Below are positions 1-11,149 of a DNA stretch of 64,000 nt, piece by piece. Every line of letters starts with the position of its first letter. Position 1 is the stretch's first letter. The notes beneath the pieces were generated by a model. It searched no databases. It was not told the DNA's origin and was given only the letters and a program-made list of their open reading frames with translations. Location of the stretch: the NCBI GenBank assembly GCA_029215795.1, contig JARDYH010000003.1:97806609-97870608 (forward strand), written 5' to 3'. The DNA is from Anniella stebbinsi (Eukaryota > Chordata > Lepidosauria > Squamata > Anniellidae). Both the position numbers and the translations under genes were made by a program.

Positions 1-311
1 CAGATAAAATCCAGGTCAGGGCTCATGTAACTTTAACAGTTGTGGAGAAAAGGGAATTTCAGCCAGTGTCCTTTGCATGCAATTAGTCCCTGGTGAAATT
101 CCCTCTTCATCACTACAGTTAAAGGTGCAGGCACTATACTTGAGTGACCATATACAAAAGAGGGCAGGGCCCCTGCAACTTTAACAGTTTTGATGAAGAG
201 GGAATATCATCAGGAACTAATTGCATACAAATGACACTGGCTGAAATTCCCTTTTCTCTACAACTGTTAAAGTTACATGAGCCCTGACCTGGATTTTATC
301 TGGTCAGCCTA
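1..311. mobile_element. hAT-like palindromic MITE, cut by window edge
   Basis: Copy of the family described at 30272..30590. The left terminus lacks about 9 bp because the window starts inside it. The right end is GGTCAGCCTA. Both arms carry the same family-divergent stretch next to the terminus (ATAAAATCCAGGTCAGG and its complement) where other copies have ATGAAAAGGAGGACAGG, so the two arms have changed together. Confidence 0.8.
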
Positions 312-1624
312 CGCAACACCGAAGTGTTCCATTGCGAGCTCAAGTTAAAACCACTGGGCACGATCCAGCAAAAGTAAAGGCCTCATTAGGTGACTGCACT
401 TAAGAATGGGGAGCAAGACACCTTTCTCAGGGTTCTCAATTGTGCAGACAGAGCCTGTGTGCACACAGAGTATAACACACTGGCTCTTTCACAAGACCAG
501 CTAAACACTCACGAGCTTCAGGGCAAGAGTGGGGACAGTAGTTAGGACTATATTCCACCCCTCACATGTTCATCACATGTGAGATGACTTTATTTGTGAC
601 TTGAAGTCCTGTTCCTGGAAGGTCAGTGGGACAAACGGTTAAACTAGATGTGATACACAAGGAGAAAGACAGCAAGGTGAGCTATTTCGAGTGGCTAGAG
701 AAGAAAAGGTACATGAGCTCATCTCCATCATCTCTTTTGTCTCTGTTCACAGCCTCCCGAGGCTGATTTTCAATAAATAAGATTTTTTTTAAAAAAAAAA
801 GCTGAAAGGAAGAGCCACATGACTGCATGTCCCATCTAATTTTTCATTTGCTCCCAAGTAAACTAGCATGAGATTGCATTGAAAGCACTGGAATGGTGCA
901 TAGTTGTGACTCACATAAGTCCTACTGATTTTAATGAAACCAATAGGCATTCTACAAGTTATGCAGACTGAGATAGAAGAAATCAGGGTTTTAGCATTTC
1001 AGGCGGTGGGGGTGGGGAGGTCATATTTGTATTTCTCCCTCCCCCCTGGCTGGGGAATGCTGAGAGTTGTAGGACCTTTTCTGTATATACATGCATAGGA
1101 TTGCACCGTAAATGTTTTTATATTATTTATTTTAAGATGTGCAACCCATTCTCTGCTATGGGCTCAGAAGACAACAGTTTTTCTTGGCACATATATCTTT
1201 CCCAAACTTAAATGAGCTTTTGCTGGGTCATGCCCAATGGACCCCCACAACATTCAAAATGCAAAATTACAGTTTAAAATTTTACACACAGGCTGAAGGG
1301 CTAACTAGACCATTTCAAGAGAGCTTCCAAGCTTCTGCAGGAAACCTTAACAAGTCCTAGATGCATGTATGTTTACCACAACAATTCTAAAACATGAAAT
1401 ATTTCAAGTTGCTTTTCATCTAAGCAACACTCTGCCACACCTTGCAAACTACATCTAGCCCACTTCTATGGTAAAATGGAATAACCAATGAAATCAGTAC
1501 CTCTCCTACTGCAAGATACTCAGACTGCGATACTCAGACTGAGATACCATATTTCTAAATTTATTCTTTTTGAACTTTTTTACAAAAAATAAAAGATTTT
1601 TTTTAAAAAACACAGCAGAACACG

Positions 1625-1656
<32 letters not shown>

Positions 1657-4325
1657 ATCTATCTATCTGTGAGTATGTGTGTGTATACAAAAGAGAGGAA
1701 GGGGGGGTGTATGCTGCTTTTCAGACAGAAAGGCATCCAAAGCAGCTTGCAAAAATAAAACTGAAGTGGCAGGCAGCATCAACAATAAATTATCTGGGGG
1801 AGCAAACATACAACATTAAATGCTCACCAAAAAGCAGCTTTCACTTGCTTTCTAAAAGCCAAGGCGGACAGGTCTCTAGGAGTTGGGGATGGGTGGTCTG
1901 GGGGACAGTCCACTAACTAGCCCAGCATAAGAGGGGTTTCCCAGGTGGTCTCCCAATTAGGTGCTAATCAAACCCAGATTTGCTTAGCTTCAGCAAGGCT
2001 GCTACATCACCCACATTGGAGGCTGTATCTGCTAAAAAATTCTCTCTAGAGCGAAAAACAAAATGCAGAGAAGCCTTATCACTGGATCTGTCACCTCAAA
2101 ATGGAAGCATCCACCCAGCATAATAATAGGTGAAAATCCTTTATAACTAGAGCTGTACCAAGGATGTTCAAATTCGTGATCATATGTGTTCATATATCAA
2201 ACATATGATAAAACTACATCATAAGTTCATGTAGTAGCTTCGCTTGCAGAATTCTGACATAAAGATTTGAAATAACTTGTTTGGCAAGGTGAATTGGCAG
2301 AGGGGGTCCCTGTGGAGTTACACAGCCAGCAACATCAGGTACAGTAGCCATACTAGAGAGTTAAGCTAATCACTTAACAACTTTACTCTTTCACCTTAAA
2401 ATGATAACAGGGATCAAAGCTAGACAAGGGCAAGGGCTACAGTTGAGTCTAAGTTAAGTACTTTTAAATTCAAATTAGATGAATTTGGGTTGAACTGTGC
2501 CCATTATTTCTATACGGTTAAGTTGAAAGGTGAAACTGAGCATTCACATAGGCAGGTAAAATAAACCAAGGAGAAGGCCTCAGCATGAAAGCAAGAAGGC
2601 AGCCCAGTGCATTTTAACATAAGGGCTAGAAATTCTGTGTTTTTAATACAAAGGAGATTCTCAGTGTACTGAAACTTTCAGCAGACAGAGATCAAGTTCT
2701 ACACTGACATGATGGGCATATGGATTACACTTAGCGCAGCCCAAAGTCCTTTTGAATGAAACCATGTACATTACACATTCTCATATTAATCTTGGCTATA
2801 CGTATAAATAAGATAGCCCAGTTACTGTAACACAGCAGAGTCAGTATTCAAGAGCTCTGGTTGCTCCTTGTTGTCACTAATATTTCTCACAATTGACATA
2901 ATAATAACAAAAAAACTATATCGCTCTCACGTCAGATAATGTTCAGAACTAAAGCTAAAGACTGAAAGGCTAGCAAGACTGGCCCAAGACATTTTGATGC
3001 CTGAGTTAGAACAACAAATCCCTCCCACCCCAAGGCAAGGTGCATAGTACCCAAGGGGGGCAGCTATTATGCCATCCGAGGCAGAACATTTACTGTGTCT
3101 CTTCTTCCTTGGCAGTAAAAATGCAACACCAATAGATTTATAACACTAACAATTTGCTGCCCTTTCATGATGTTCAAAATCAGCTTAATCCACCACACTC
3201 TGGCCAATCGCAGAGCTGGACCTGGACGCTAGTTATCAATGCAGAGAAAAGCACAATCAAACTCACATCTTAAAATGCATGTGATATTTAGCATAAATTT
3301 CAGCAGTAAAGAGGGAAGATTTTTATACAATTCTGAAGATGCAATAGATCTGCTTCACCTCACCTATCACACTGCTATGTTTTCAAGCACAATAGCTGTG
3401 AGTAACTTCAGATGTACCAAAAAGCAGAGGGGACAAGGCTTCGTAATTAACTTGTAATTCTCATTCCCCGATCTTCTGCATCACATCTGAAATTGTTGTT
3501 GTGCATCTCCCCTGGTGGGAGGCGTGTAAGCTGCCTCTACGGTGATAACTTGAGCATCTCCCCACTGGGGGAAATACACAAGATCAATTTTGGATGAGAC
3601 TGAGAAATAGAGGAAACAGTAAGTGCAAGTCAATTGTACTTCCCATTAAGCTGCTTATCATCACATCTGAAACTGCCTTGAATCTGTTGAAGTATAGTAG
3701 GTCTTATTCTTAAGAAAGTACTTTGCGCTCTAAATCTGGAGTAGATTCATTTCCAGAAGTGAATTGTTCTAATGTCACTGTACTGAGAACAAAGTACATA
3801 TTCCTTTTAATATATGGGCACATACAGCAATGGAATTTAACTATTTTGGACTTTTTGTCAAGCAGTTTCCCACAAATTGTGCCCAATAATTTAGAAACCA
3901 CAAAATTGATTCAAAACTCTTAAAATTTGTGTCACTTGGAAGGTGCCGCTCAGTTTGATCACCAAAAGAGTTGGTTCAGTAGACTGGATTCAGCATGGTA
4001 TTTACTTATTTAAAATGTGTATATTCTGTCTACAAGGCAGCTTACAAATGTAGCTATGGAGAGGTTTGATTTTTAAACCCATAAATAAGTCTGAAGAAAC
4101 CAAAACAAGTTGATTCACTGCCAAATGTGCTTATGTTCCTACAGTGACCAAATTGGCCAAGGGCCTGTTTTTTCCAATGCTATCCAATAGTAGCTTGTAT
4201 CTTAATTTATCTTAAATCCTTAAATATGCTATACAATATAGTCTGCATCTTATAGTAGCTTGTATCTGGCTAATATAATGATAAGATAAAACGAAGTAAA
4301 TTTATGAGATTGCTGCCCTTCTTAC
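312..4325. other. Sequence 3' of exon 14, no exon recognised
   Basis: I see no convincing coding exon here. It holds an (ATCT)n microsatellite, a fragment of a palindromic repeat near 1000-1105 that resembles the element at 4662, and otherwise AT-rich unique-looking sequence. It is probably intron, since exon 14 ends in a donor. Confidence 0.5.
1625..1669. repeat. (ATCT)n microsatellite
   Basis: About ten tandem tetranucleotide units with one shift in register. Confidence 0.95.
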
Positions 4326-4561
4326 TTGTAAGACGGGATCAGCCAAGGGCGCATCTCTTTAGTTGCATGTACTTGGAACAACTGAAGGAATTCCGGATAG
4401 TTTAATGTAGAAGCCTCATTCATTCCCAAGATACCAAGCAGACGTACATATTCCTTGTCTATCATGCTGATCATGAAGCTATTCAGGAGGCGTCGGAAAT
4501 CAAGCATGGTGATTATACCATCATTATTCTGATCTATTTTACGGAAGGCAATGTATGGATC
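4326..4561 (-). CDS. EFCAB6: EFCAB6 exon 14 of 14 in window (EF-hand pair)
   Basis: Residues 577-654 plus two bases, the longest exon here. Acceptor CCTGTTAG, donor CTTACAA|GTAAGG. It encodes DPYIAFRKI, the loop DQNNDGIITMLD (Asp/Asn at 1, 3 and 5, Gly 6, Asp instead of Glu at 12), the helix FRRLLNSF, and then the degenerate partner ending in NYPEFLQLFQV. The end RPWLIPSY is followed by a clean donor in phase 2, so coding continues beyond; the frame would stop at TAA if the intron were read through. The next exon was not found in 1-4325. Confidence 0.92.
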
Positions 4562-4661
4562 CTAACAGGGAATATTCAATTTAATATCAACATTTGATGT
4601 TTTTTCTTTTCTTTTTAAACAAATCACTGAATGTAGCACCACACCAACTATACAACTAAGG

Positions 4662-4776
4662 ATGCATGTTTAGATGGGGGGGGGGGGAAACCTACAACTC
4701 CCAGCATTCCCCTGTCAGTCTGGCTGTATAGAGCATCCTGGGAGATATAGGATGTTTTTCTGTCTAAACATGCATA
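4662..4776. repeat. Palindromic MITE with TGCATGTTTAGA ends
   Basis: The left end TGCATGTTTAGA and the right end TCTAAACATGCA are inverted copies. The middle carries ACAACTCCCAGCATTC and a partial complement CTGGGAG. A poly-G run sits beside the left arm. A related fragment is at about 1000-1105. Confidence 0.65.
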
Positions 4777-4837
4777 GGTTTTTAAATGAATCTTTATTTC
4801 AAATTATTCACAAAAGACATAAATTTAAGACTTTTAT

Positions 4838-4930
4838 TTATTTATTTATTTTATTTATTTATTACATTTGTATACTGCCCCATAGCCGAAACTCTCTGGG
4901 CGGTTTACATAGGACAAGTTACATAGGGTA
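4838..4930 (-). mobile_element. LINE 3' end fragment (L2/CR1 group)
   Basis: On the minus strand it reads CCGCCCAGAGAGTTTCGGCTATGGGGC..., then ATACAAATGTAATAAATAAATAAA, the recurring 3' tail also seen at 7045, 22345 and 48012. No coding part remains. Confidence 0.6.
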
Positions 4931-4999
4931 GATTTGGAGATTCCTTTCTTGAGTCTCCAAAGCCAGGTTGGACAACCATCTATCTGGGATACTTCAGGA

Positions 5000-5140
5000 C
5001 AGCCTTCCCCAACCAGGTGCCCTCCAGATGATTTTGACTACAGTTCCCATAAATCCTTGATCATTGACCATGTTGACTGGGGAAGATGGGAGTTGAAGTT
5101 CAAAACATCTCAAGAAGTTGCACCAAATTGGGGGAGGCTG
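5000..5140. repeat. Palindromic MITE (CAGCCTTCCCCAACC family)
   Basis: It starts CAGCCTTCCCCAACCAGGTG and ends with the near complement TTGGGGGAGGCTG. The centre holds GACTACAGTTCCCAT against GATGGGAGTTGAAGTTC. Five relatives occur in this window: 7806, 21384, 36187, 43491 and 59347. Confidence 0.75.
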
Positions 5141-6159
5141 CTTTAGGAGCTATTCGGCCCAAGGTTGCATTCAATGGGCCATTAGATTTCTTCTAATTTT
5201 CTTGACTTGAACACACCATGAAATGTTATCCCCCTACAAAAGGTTAGCCAGGTTAGTTGAACCCCCACATACTTAGCCAACATAACTTTAAAGAGAACAT
5301 TTTCAGAGTCTCAAATTCCTCGAAAACAGTTCTTTGGAACACACTTAACTGGTAGCTTCACAGCTTTATCCCTTAGGGGCTACTCAGAATCATTGTCAGA
5401 TTGTTAAGAAGCTGGCTACATATGAAACCGTGCATGTGGTAAGCAGTTTGGCTCTGCTTGCACAGAACACGAAAGGCTCCCTTCCACAGACTACCCCTAC
5501 AGTTGTGGTAAGCTGGAGAAGTGTGAAGTGCTGGCTTGCCCATCAGCTCTCCTGGCATTCCCAGAAAGGAGAGAGCCCCAATATATCAAATCCACAGCAG
5601 TTGCTCCTAGACTTAGGAATAATCATCCAACTCATTGCTGCAAGTCAAGGTTTTCTTCTCTTCTGATGCTTATCTCAAGCTGCTAATCTTCTCTGCCCCT
5701 CTTCTCCGATAAAGCCCAGACTGCAGAGACAGGTCAAGTCCTTCCCTCTGACAAGGAATTACTGCTGTGCCTTTGATAACCTGGGTCTCCCTCCTTCCTG
5801 GAAGAGCAGGGAAAGGTGATGGGTCAATTAGCACTTCAAGTCTCTGCAGTCCCCCTGCCTGTAGGGATAGCTTGTGGAGGGAACCCTCGGGTTCCTACCC
5901 AAGCAGAGCCATGCTGCGAGCAACATGAGCAAATTAATGCGCAAACCAGCTCCAAAATGGGGCATGCCTGAATCTTTGTGTCTATAGTGAAGGAAAAGTG
6001 CTTATAAGGAAGCATCCCTAGGACCCAGGGTGTGCATCTGGACCATCCTTTTCCTTACCATAACTGCAAATGAAACAAATGTGCAAAGAAATGCAAATAC
6101 TTATCATGTAACAATGTTATGACTTGAATCGATAATAACAAAGAGCTGAATGTAATTAC

Positions 6160-6275
6160 CCCATATTCTTCCACAAGTTTATCACTATACTGGCTGAGGC
6201 ATTCTTCAGCAGACAGGAAGTGACACTTCTGTGCAGTGGCTTGGCGATTTGGAGAGTGTCCATTCAGCCTGGAAT
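6160..6275 (-). CDS. EFCAB6: EFCAB6 exon 13 of 14 (linker)
   Basis: Residues 539-576, with two bases completing Asp 538. Acceptor ACTCTTTCAG, donor TATGGG|GTAATT. The first half is a polar linker (SRLNGHSPNRQATAQKCHF); the second, SAEECLSQYSDKLVEEYG, is the entering helix of the EF-hand in exon 14. Phase 1 in, 0 out. Confidence 0.82.
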
Positions 6276-6351
6276 CTGAAAGAGTTGCATCAGGGTAAAG
6301 CAACCAACACTTCACATGATGTTTTGCATGAATAACTGACATTGCAACCCA

Positions 6352-6529
6352 GCATGCTACAGTGGTTGGAATGTCAGACTAGGACCGAAAAGACCCAGGT
6401 TCAAATCCCTACTCAGCTTCACTGGGTGACCTCTGAACCAACCTACATTGCAGGGCTATTCTGAGGATAAAATGGCAGGGGGGGGGGGAGAGAATCATGT
6501 ACCCTGGAGAAAGGGTGGGATATAAATGT
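6352..6529 (+). mobile_element. tRNA-derived SINE
   Basis: An A-box-like region near 6361-6385 (GTGGTTGGAATGTCAGACTA) and a B box GGTTCAAATCC at 6398-6408 form a tRNA-like pol III promoter. The body (GGGTGACCTCTGAACCAACC, then TTCTGAGGATAAAATGG) and the end GGTGGGATATAAATG match the SINE at 43579. A G run interrupts the body. Confidence 0.8.
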
Positions 6530-6570
6530 ATACTATAGAAATGTATAAATCATTTGATCAGTAACTTATC

Positions 6571-6654
6571 TAGGCTGACCATATGAAAAGAAAGACAGGG
6601 CTCCTGTAACTTTAACAGTTGTAGAGAAAAGGGAATTTCAGCCAGTGTCAGCCT
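6571..6654. mobile_element. 84-bp internally deleted hAT-like MITE
   Basis: It begins with the family terminus TAGGCTGACCATATG and runs through one arm to GCCAGTGTCAGCCT, where the inner arm jumps straight to the opposite terminus. It is flanked by the 8-bp duplication AACTTATC at 6563-6570 and 6655-6662. The join falls in a GTCA shared by the arm and the terminus. Confidence 0.8.
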
Positions 6655-6777
6655 AACTTATCAAGACAATATTTTTAAAAACACTTCATAACCTTAAACC
6701 CCAAATGTCGCACACCTCTTCACAAGTTTGACCTTGAAGTGTTTAGGCAATAAAGATATTTGGTTGTTGCTAACATA

Positions 6778-6902
6778 GGGCTGCATCCAACATTAGCCCT
6801 CCTTGGAGTAGATTCATTGAAATGAATGGGGCTTAATCATAACTTAAGTCCCATTTATTTCCATGGGTCTACTCTAAGGAGGATTAACATTGGGCACAAC
6901 CC
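6778..6902. repeat. Palindromic MITE (CATTAGxCCTCCT family)
   Basis: The arm GCATCCAACATTAGCCCTCC...GGAGTAGATTCATTGAAATGAATGG is complementary to CCATTTATTTCCATGGGTCTACTC...GGAGGATTAACATTGGGCAC. There is a short TCATAACTTAAG centre. Confidence 0.75.
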
Positions 6903-7044
6903 ATGTATAGCTCCCAAAGAAGCAAAGAGGGAAGAAGAACAGCGTATGGACTTGTTTGATTCCTTAAATACCAGCATACAGGTATTCGGCAAAAAGCTCT
7001 CTCTGTTTGTTAGCCGACTAAGAGATAGGGAATTGTTACGTGTG

Positions 7045-7215
7045 ACTATCATTTATTGTATTTCTATACCGCCCAATAGCTGAAGTTCTCTGGAACGTTT
7101 ACAAAAATTTAAACCATCAAATACAAACCACAGTATAAAACAAACCACAGTATAAAAAGCACAATATAAAAGTACAACATGAAAGCACAACCAGGATAAA
7201 ACCGAGCAGCAATGA
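7045..7215 (-). mobile_element. LINE 3' end fragment (L2/CR1 group)
   Basis: Same tail family as 4838 and 48012: a CCGCCCAATAGCTGAAG-type motif followed by AT-rich sequence with duplicated ACCACAGTATAAAA. Confidence 0.55.
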
Positions 7216-7226
7216 AGAGACTGAGC

Positions 7227-7685
7227 CCTCATCTTGACGGTGCCGCCGTTGTGGCGTAGCGGCAGCAGCAGGTGGCACAGCCTACATTGACACTCTTCCA
7301 GCCATCTACACTGGAAGGAGAATCAAGGCGGCTTTTCCTGCCGCCGCTGCTGCAGCGCCTGTGCCTCCCCAGCAGCAGCTGGAGGGGCGGCTGGGAGCAT
7401 CGACTCCCCTCTTCTAGGGTATGTTTTTTTTATTATTATTATTTTAAATGGGGGGGAGTGGACTGAGGAGGCAGTGCAGTGAGCTTATGGCTCACTGGTC
7501 CATCCCCTTCCCTGCCCAGCCCGCTCCGCTCTAAATAAATCGGGGTAAATGCCCAACTTTTTTTAGAGCAGAGCTTTGGGTCTTTTCCCCGCAGTAGCTT
7601 CGGAGTGGTGGCGGCGTAATGTAATCCACCTGCCACCACTCCAAAGCTACTGCGGGGAAAGGACCCGTCTAGAGGTACCCTCATA
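7227..7685. repeat. GC-rich unit with a strong hairpin
   Basis: A GC-rich patch (CCGCCG, GCAGCAGCAG motifs) in AT-rich intron. It ends with arms 7578-7612 and 7632-7665, from GGGTC(T)TTTCCCCGCAGTAG to its complement, enclosing GGAGTGGTGGC and GCCACCACTCC, with a loop of about 19 nt. Probably part of a non-autonomous DNA element; its termini were not identified. Confidence 0.6.
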
Positions 7686-7805
7686 CAGATTTAAAATACA
7701 GATTTAAAACAGCAAAGTTAAAAGACTAAGGCTGTAGGCTGTTAAAATACCGGGGAAAAGCATGTTGCATGAATATTATCTTATAGGTTTGTTGGGAAGG
7801 GGAGC

Positions 7806-7905
7806 ATGTGGGCCCATCAGATGTTGCTGGACTCCAACTCCCACCATCCCTCAAATTGGCTATGCTGGCAAGTGCTGATGGGAGATGCAGTCCAACGACG
7901 CCTGG
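7806..7905. repeat. Palindromic MITE (CAGCCTTCCCCAACC family), partial
   Basis: It shares the core ATCAGATGTTGCTGGACTCC, AACTCCCACCATCCC and GATGGGAGATGCAGTCC with the fuller copies at 21384 and 36187. Confidence 0.65.
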
Positions 7906-9446
7906 AGTGCCAAACAGTCCCCTCTTACGATTTTATTTCCACTTGTAATTATTATTATTTTAAATTGGGTCTAACTGCCTTCGCCCACGAGGAGGGGGAG
8001 GAGGCCCACTACACATGGTACTCTTCTCATCCTGCAGCTGTAGCAGCTTTTGGGGAAACGGCTGACCCTTTTCTTCCTCAGGGAGTGACTGGTTTTGCTT
8101 ATTAGGGCGCTCATTCTTGGAGCTTTTCTACATGAGGCTGTTGATCTACTGTGTCTACTTTTGGTTTTGTCACAGAATTGAGATCCGGGCACCACGAGGA
8201 GCGTGGCCTCTAGGTTGGCAGAACGGTACAAATCCACAAGAGGAAATCACACTCCCTTGCTACGTTTTCCTTGCACAAAAAGGACTTGCCAGAAGTACTG
8301 GTCAGACACAGAAGCCAAATTGGAGGGTCACAACATGATCTGAAGAACCCATAAATAGGGTGACCATATTTTGGAAACCAAAAAGGAGGACAACATGGCC
8401 GCCCCCCAAGGGGGCGTGCTCCCCAACATGTCCGGCACTGAAGGGGGCATGCCCACCCAAACATGGCGTTGATCACATGTCTGATTTCACAGCACGTAAT
8501 TAAGACAAACCTATTTTACATAACATCTTAATGTTAAAATCACTGAAATAAAGAACACTCACTCACTCACTCCTACTTTTGTAGCTTTTGCTGGACTTTA
8601 AAGCTTTTGCTATGCTCTGTGCGATACAGTCTCCCTTTCCCTCAAATATCTTTTCTGACTGCAATTCCTTCACTGGATGACCATAGTCTCACCTTTCCTA
8701 ACATTTAACATTCTTTCCCCATCACCTTTCTCATATCCATACTCACAGATTCAGCACTGAACAAATGAAGCAGTTGACAAGTTCAGAAAAATCTAGTACA
8801 ACAAAAGAGCAATCTAGCATTCAGAAAGAGTTAAAATACTATTACCCTGCAAACATTAGCCATGGAACAAAATGGACTAAAGGGTTGTTCCGGTTATTTC
8901 TCACTAGCACATCTTAGCTTGTTTCAACATCTGGTTTATCAGTGAGAAACTAATCTAAAAATGTGTCATTCTACATCTGGTTCATTAGCCATGTAAACAA
9001 GACCATGGCCAGCAGCAATACAAAGAAAGGCCAGAATGGATGCCCATTATCTCAGTACAAGACAAGGATCTTTTCCTCCTTTTACCCAAATATCTCCTGA
9101 ATTTACGCTGCCTCAATGTGCAGAGAACAGAAATCCCAATCAGGGACCCTAACAAAACTGCCCAAAGAAACCTCAGAAACAAGTCCCATCGATTTCAATA
9201 AAGCTTACTCACAGATAAATGAATATAGGATCACAGCCACATCTGTTCACCTTTCTCTAGCAAGTGCAAGCCCCTCTTGTCAAGGAGAACTATGCCATAA
9301 CCAGAGCCTGGCCTCATGGATCATGCAACCAGCAGGTGCTCTCCAGAAAGATGCTTTCAGAGCCTAGCAGATCCAGACACTCAGAAAAGACAATCCACAC
9401 TATGCACTCACATATTATCTTGCTGGGACAGGACAATTCCCAGCAT

Positions 9447-9488
9447 GACCAGATACAAAAGAGGGCAGGGCTCCTGCAACTTTAACTG
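9447..9488. repeat. Fragment of the hAT-like MITE inner arm
   Basis: TGACCAGATACAAAAGAGGG, then CAGGGCTCCTGCAACTTTAACTG, matches the central half of the full copies (for example 14290-14330 in complement). No flanking duplication found. Confidence 0.6.
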
Positions 9489-11149
9489 CTAACCTTTCAC
9501 CAGGTGGGGGGATGGTAAATACACAAAGCCACACTGTAAAATAATCAGAATCTCAAAGCCATACAGAAAAGCAATGTTTGGAACGGAGCTGACAGTTGTA
9601 AGAGTGTGTACCCCTTTGCATGTAGTATAAAAATAATCAACAACATTTGCATCAGCATCAACACAAAAGCAGTTCTGGAGCCACATTTCTTTTTGTTACA
9701 GGAACAAACCAATGATGGTGTTAATGATGGGGAATCCACTTATTTAAGGCAAAAATAAAAAATCATTCACACACACACACTCACCCAAGGTAAAATAATA
9801 ATAATAATAATAATACACACACACCTCACACATGCTTACCAAAGGCAATAAAAATTTAAATCCACACACCACTGCACACTCACCCAAACAGATACAACAA
9901 AGTCACTGCTCCAGAGTTCTATCAATCTCCATGTTAAGTTATTACTGAAAGCACAGAGCAACAATCCCAGTGAAAATCTCCAGATATGATAATGACCAAG
10001 GTGAAGATGAATTGATACCATTATATTAATACAAAGCACAGTTATTAAAGGGAACATTTAACAAAATAAACATATATATGTGTATATATAATATACCAAA
10101 ATGATCTCCGTTATCATTCAAGGCACAAAGCCCTGCTGCTGTAAACATCTTGCATAAATTGATAATTTTAAGTTGCAATGAGCTGTACACAAATTAAGGA
10201 TTGAACATTCTAGAGTTTTGCCAGTTTATACGCAAAGTTCAAGATTGCTAGAATGTATGAATTTACAATCAATATCTTCCAATTATGTCAATATTTGCTT
10301 CTATATGGTATTTTCATGCAGAAATTGATAAACACTGGCTAGCCATTTAAAACACTTAAATACACACAAGATAGAAACCATCAGCCATAATAGGATTATG
10401 ACAGTCATTCACCCAACCAGTCTGTGTGTATATATCTATATCTATATCAGAATTTGCTCAAAAATTCCTCTAGCCCAAAGGTCTATTTATAGCTACCCTG
10501 CCTCTTTTCAGTTCCTCGTGGCCCCTCCTTTTCCCAAAGCCAAATAAAATGAAGTTTAATGGGTGGATGTAATCCTGGGCTCTGTGCAGCAAAGTCAGTC
10601 AGCTCTGCAGCAGCAGTCATCCAGATCCCTGCACCTAGCTCAGAAAGGTGAGAAGAGGAAAGAGGACAGATTCTGCTAAAGTAGGAACTATATAACCAGA
10701 TTACCACCATAAGCCAAACATGATGATCATATATTGCTGTGTCGTCAGAGCAATAATTTAAATTATGTCTGCCCCTCCTGCTGTCAGTAAGAGTCACAAG
10801 CAATTGGCTGAAAGCCAGAAAGTAGTCCTCTCCATTCAGATCTGACCCAAGCTAACAATAAATGACATCCATGCAGTTTTCCATTCACGTTTTCTATTTA
10901 AGTAAACTAGCTGGATTGTTCTGAGGTGAGAGGCGCCAAGGCATTTCTGGGAGTTTGAATCCAAAAATAAAAACATTCGCTCTACAGTTTTGTAACCACA
11001 AATGTGAATTCGGTGGGGGTGGGGGAAGCATGATGCCAAAAGGACCGGCTGATTCATTTTCCCTCTCCCTGGTAGCAACACCCCGGACACAGAACTACTA
11101 GCATTGGGGAAGGCGCGGCAGCACGTTTTCCCCTGCATCTGGCAGATTG

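Noticed and set aside
4322..4327. TAA after SYK as the end of the protein
   Set aside because: The bases form a strong donor (CAA|GTAAGG), so the stop lies in the intron; a retained-intron end cannot be excluded without RNA data.
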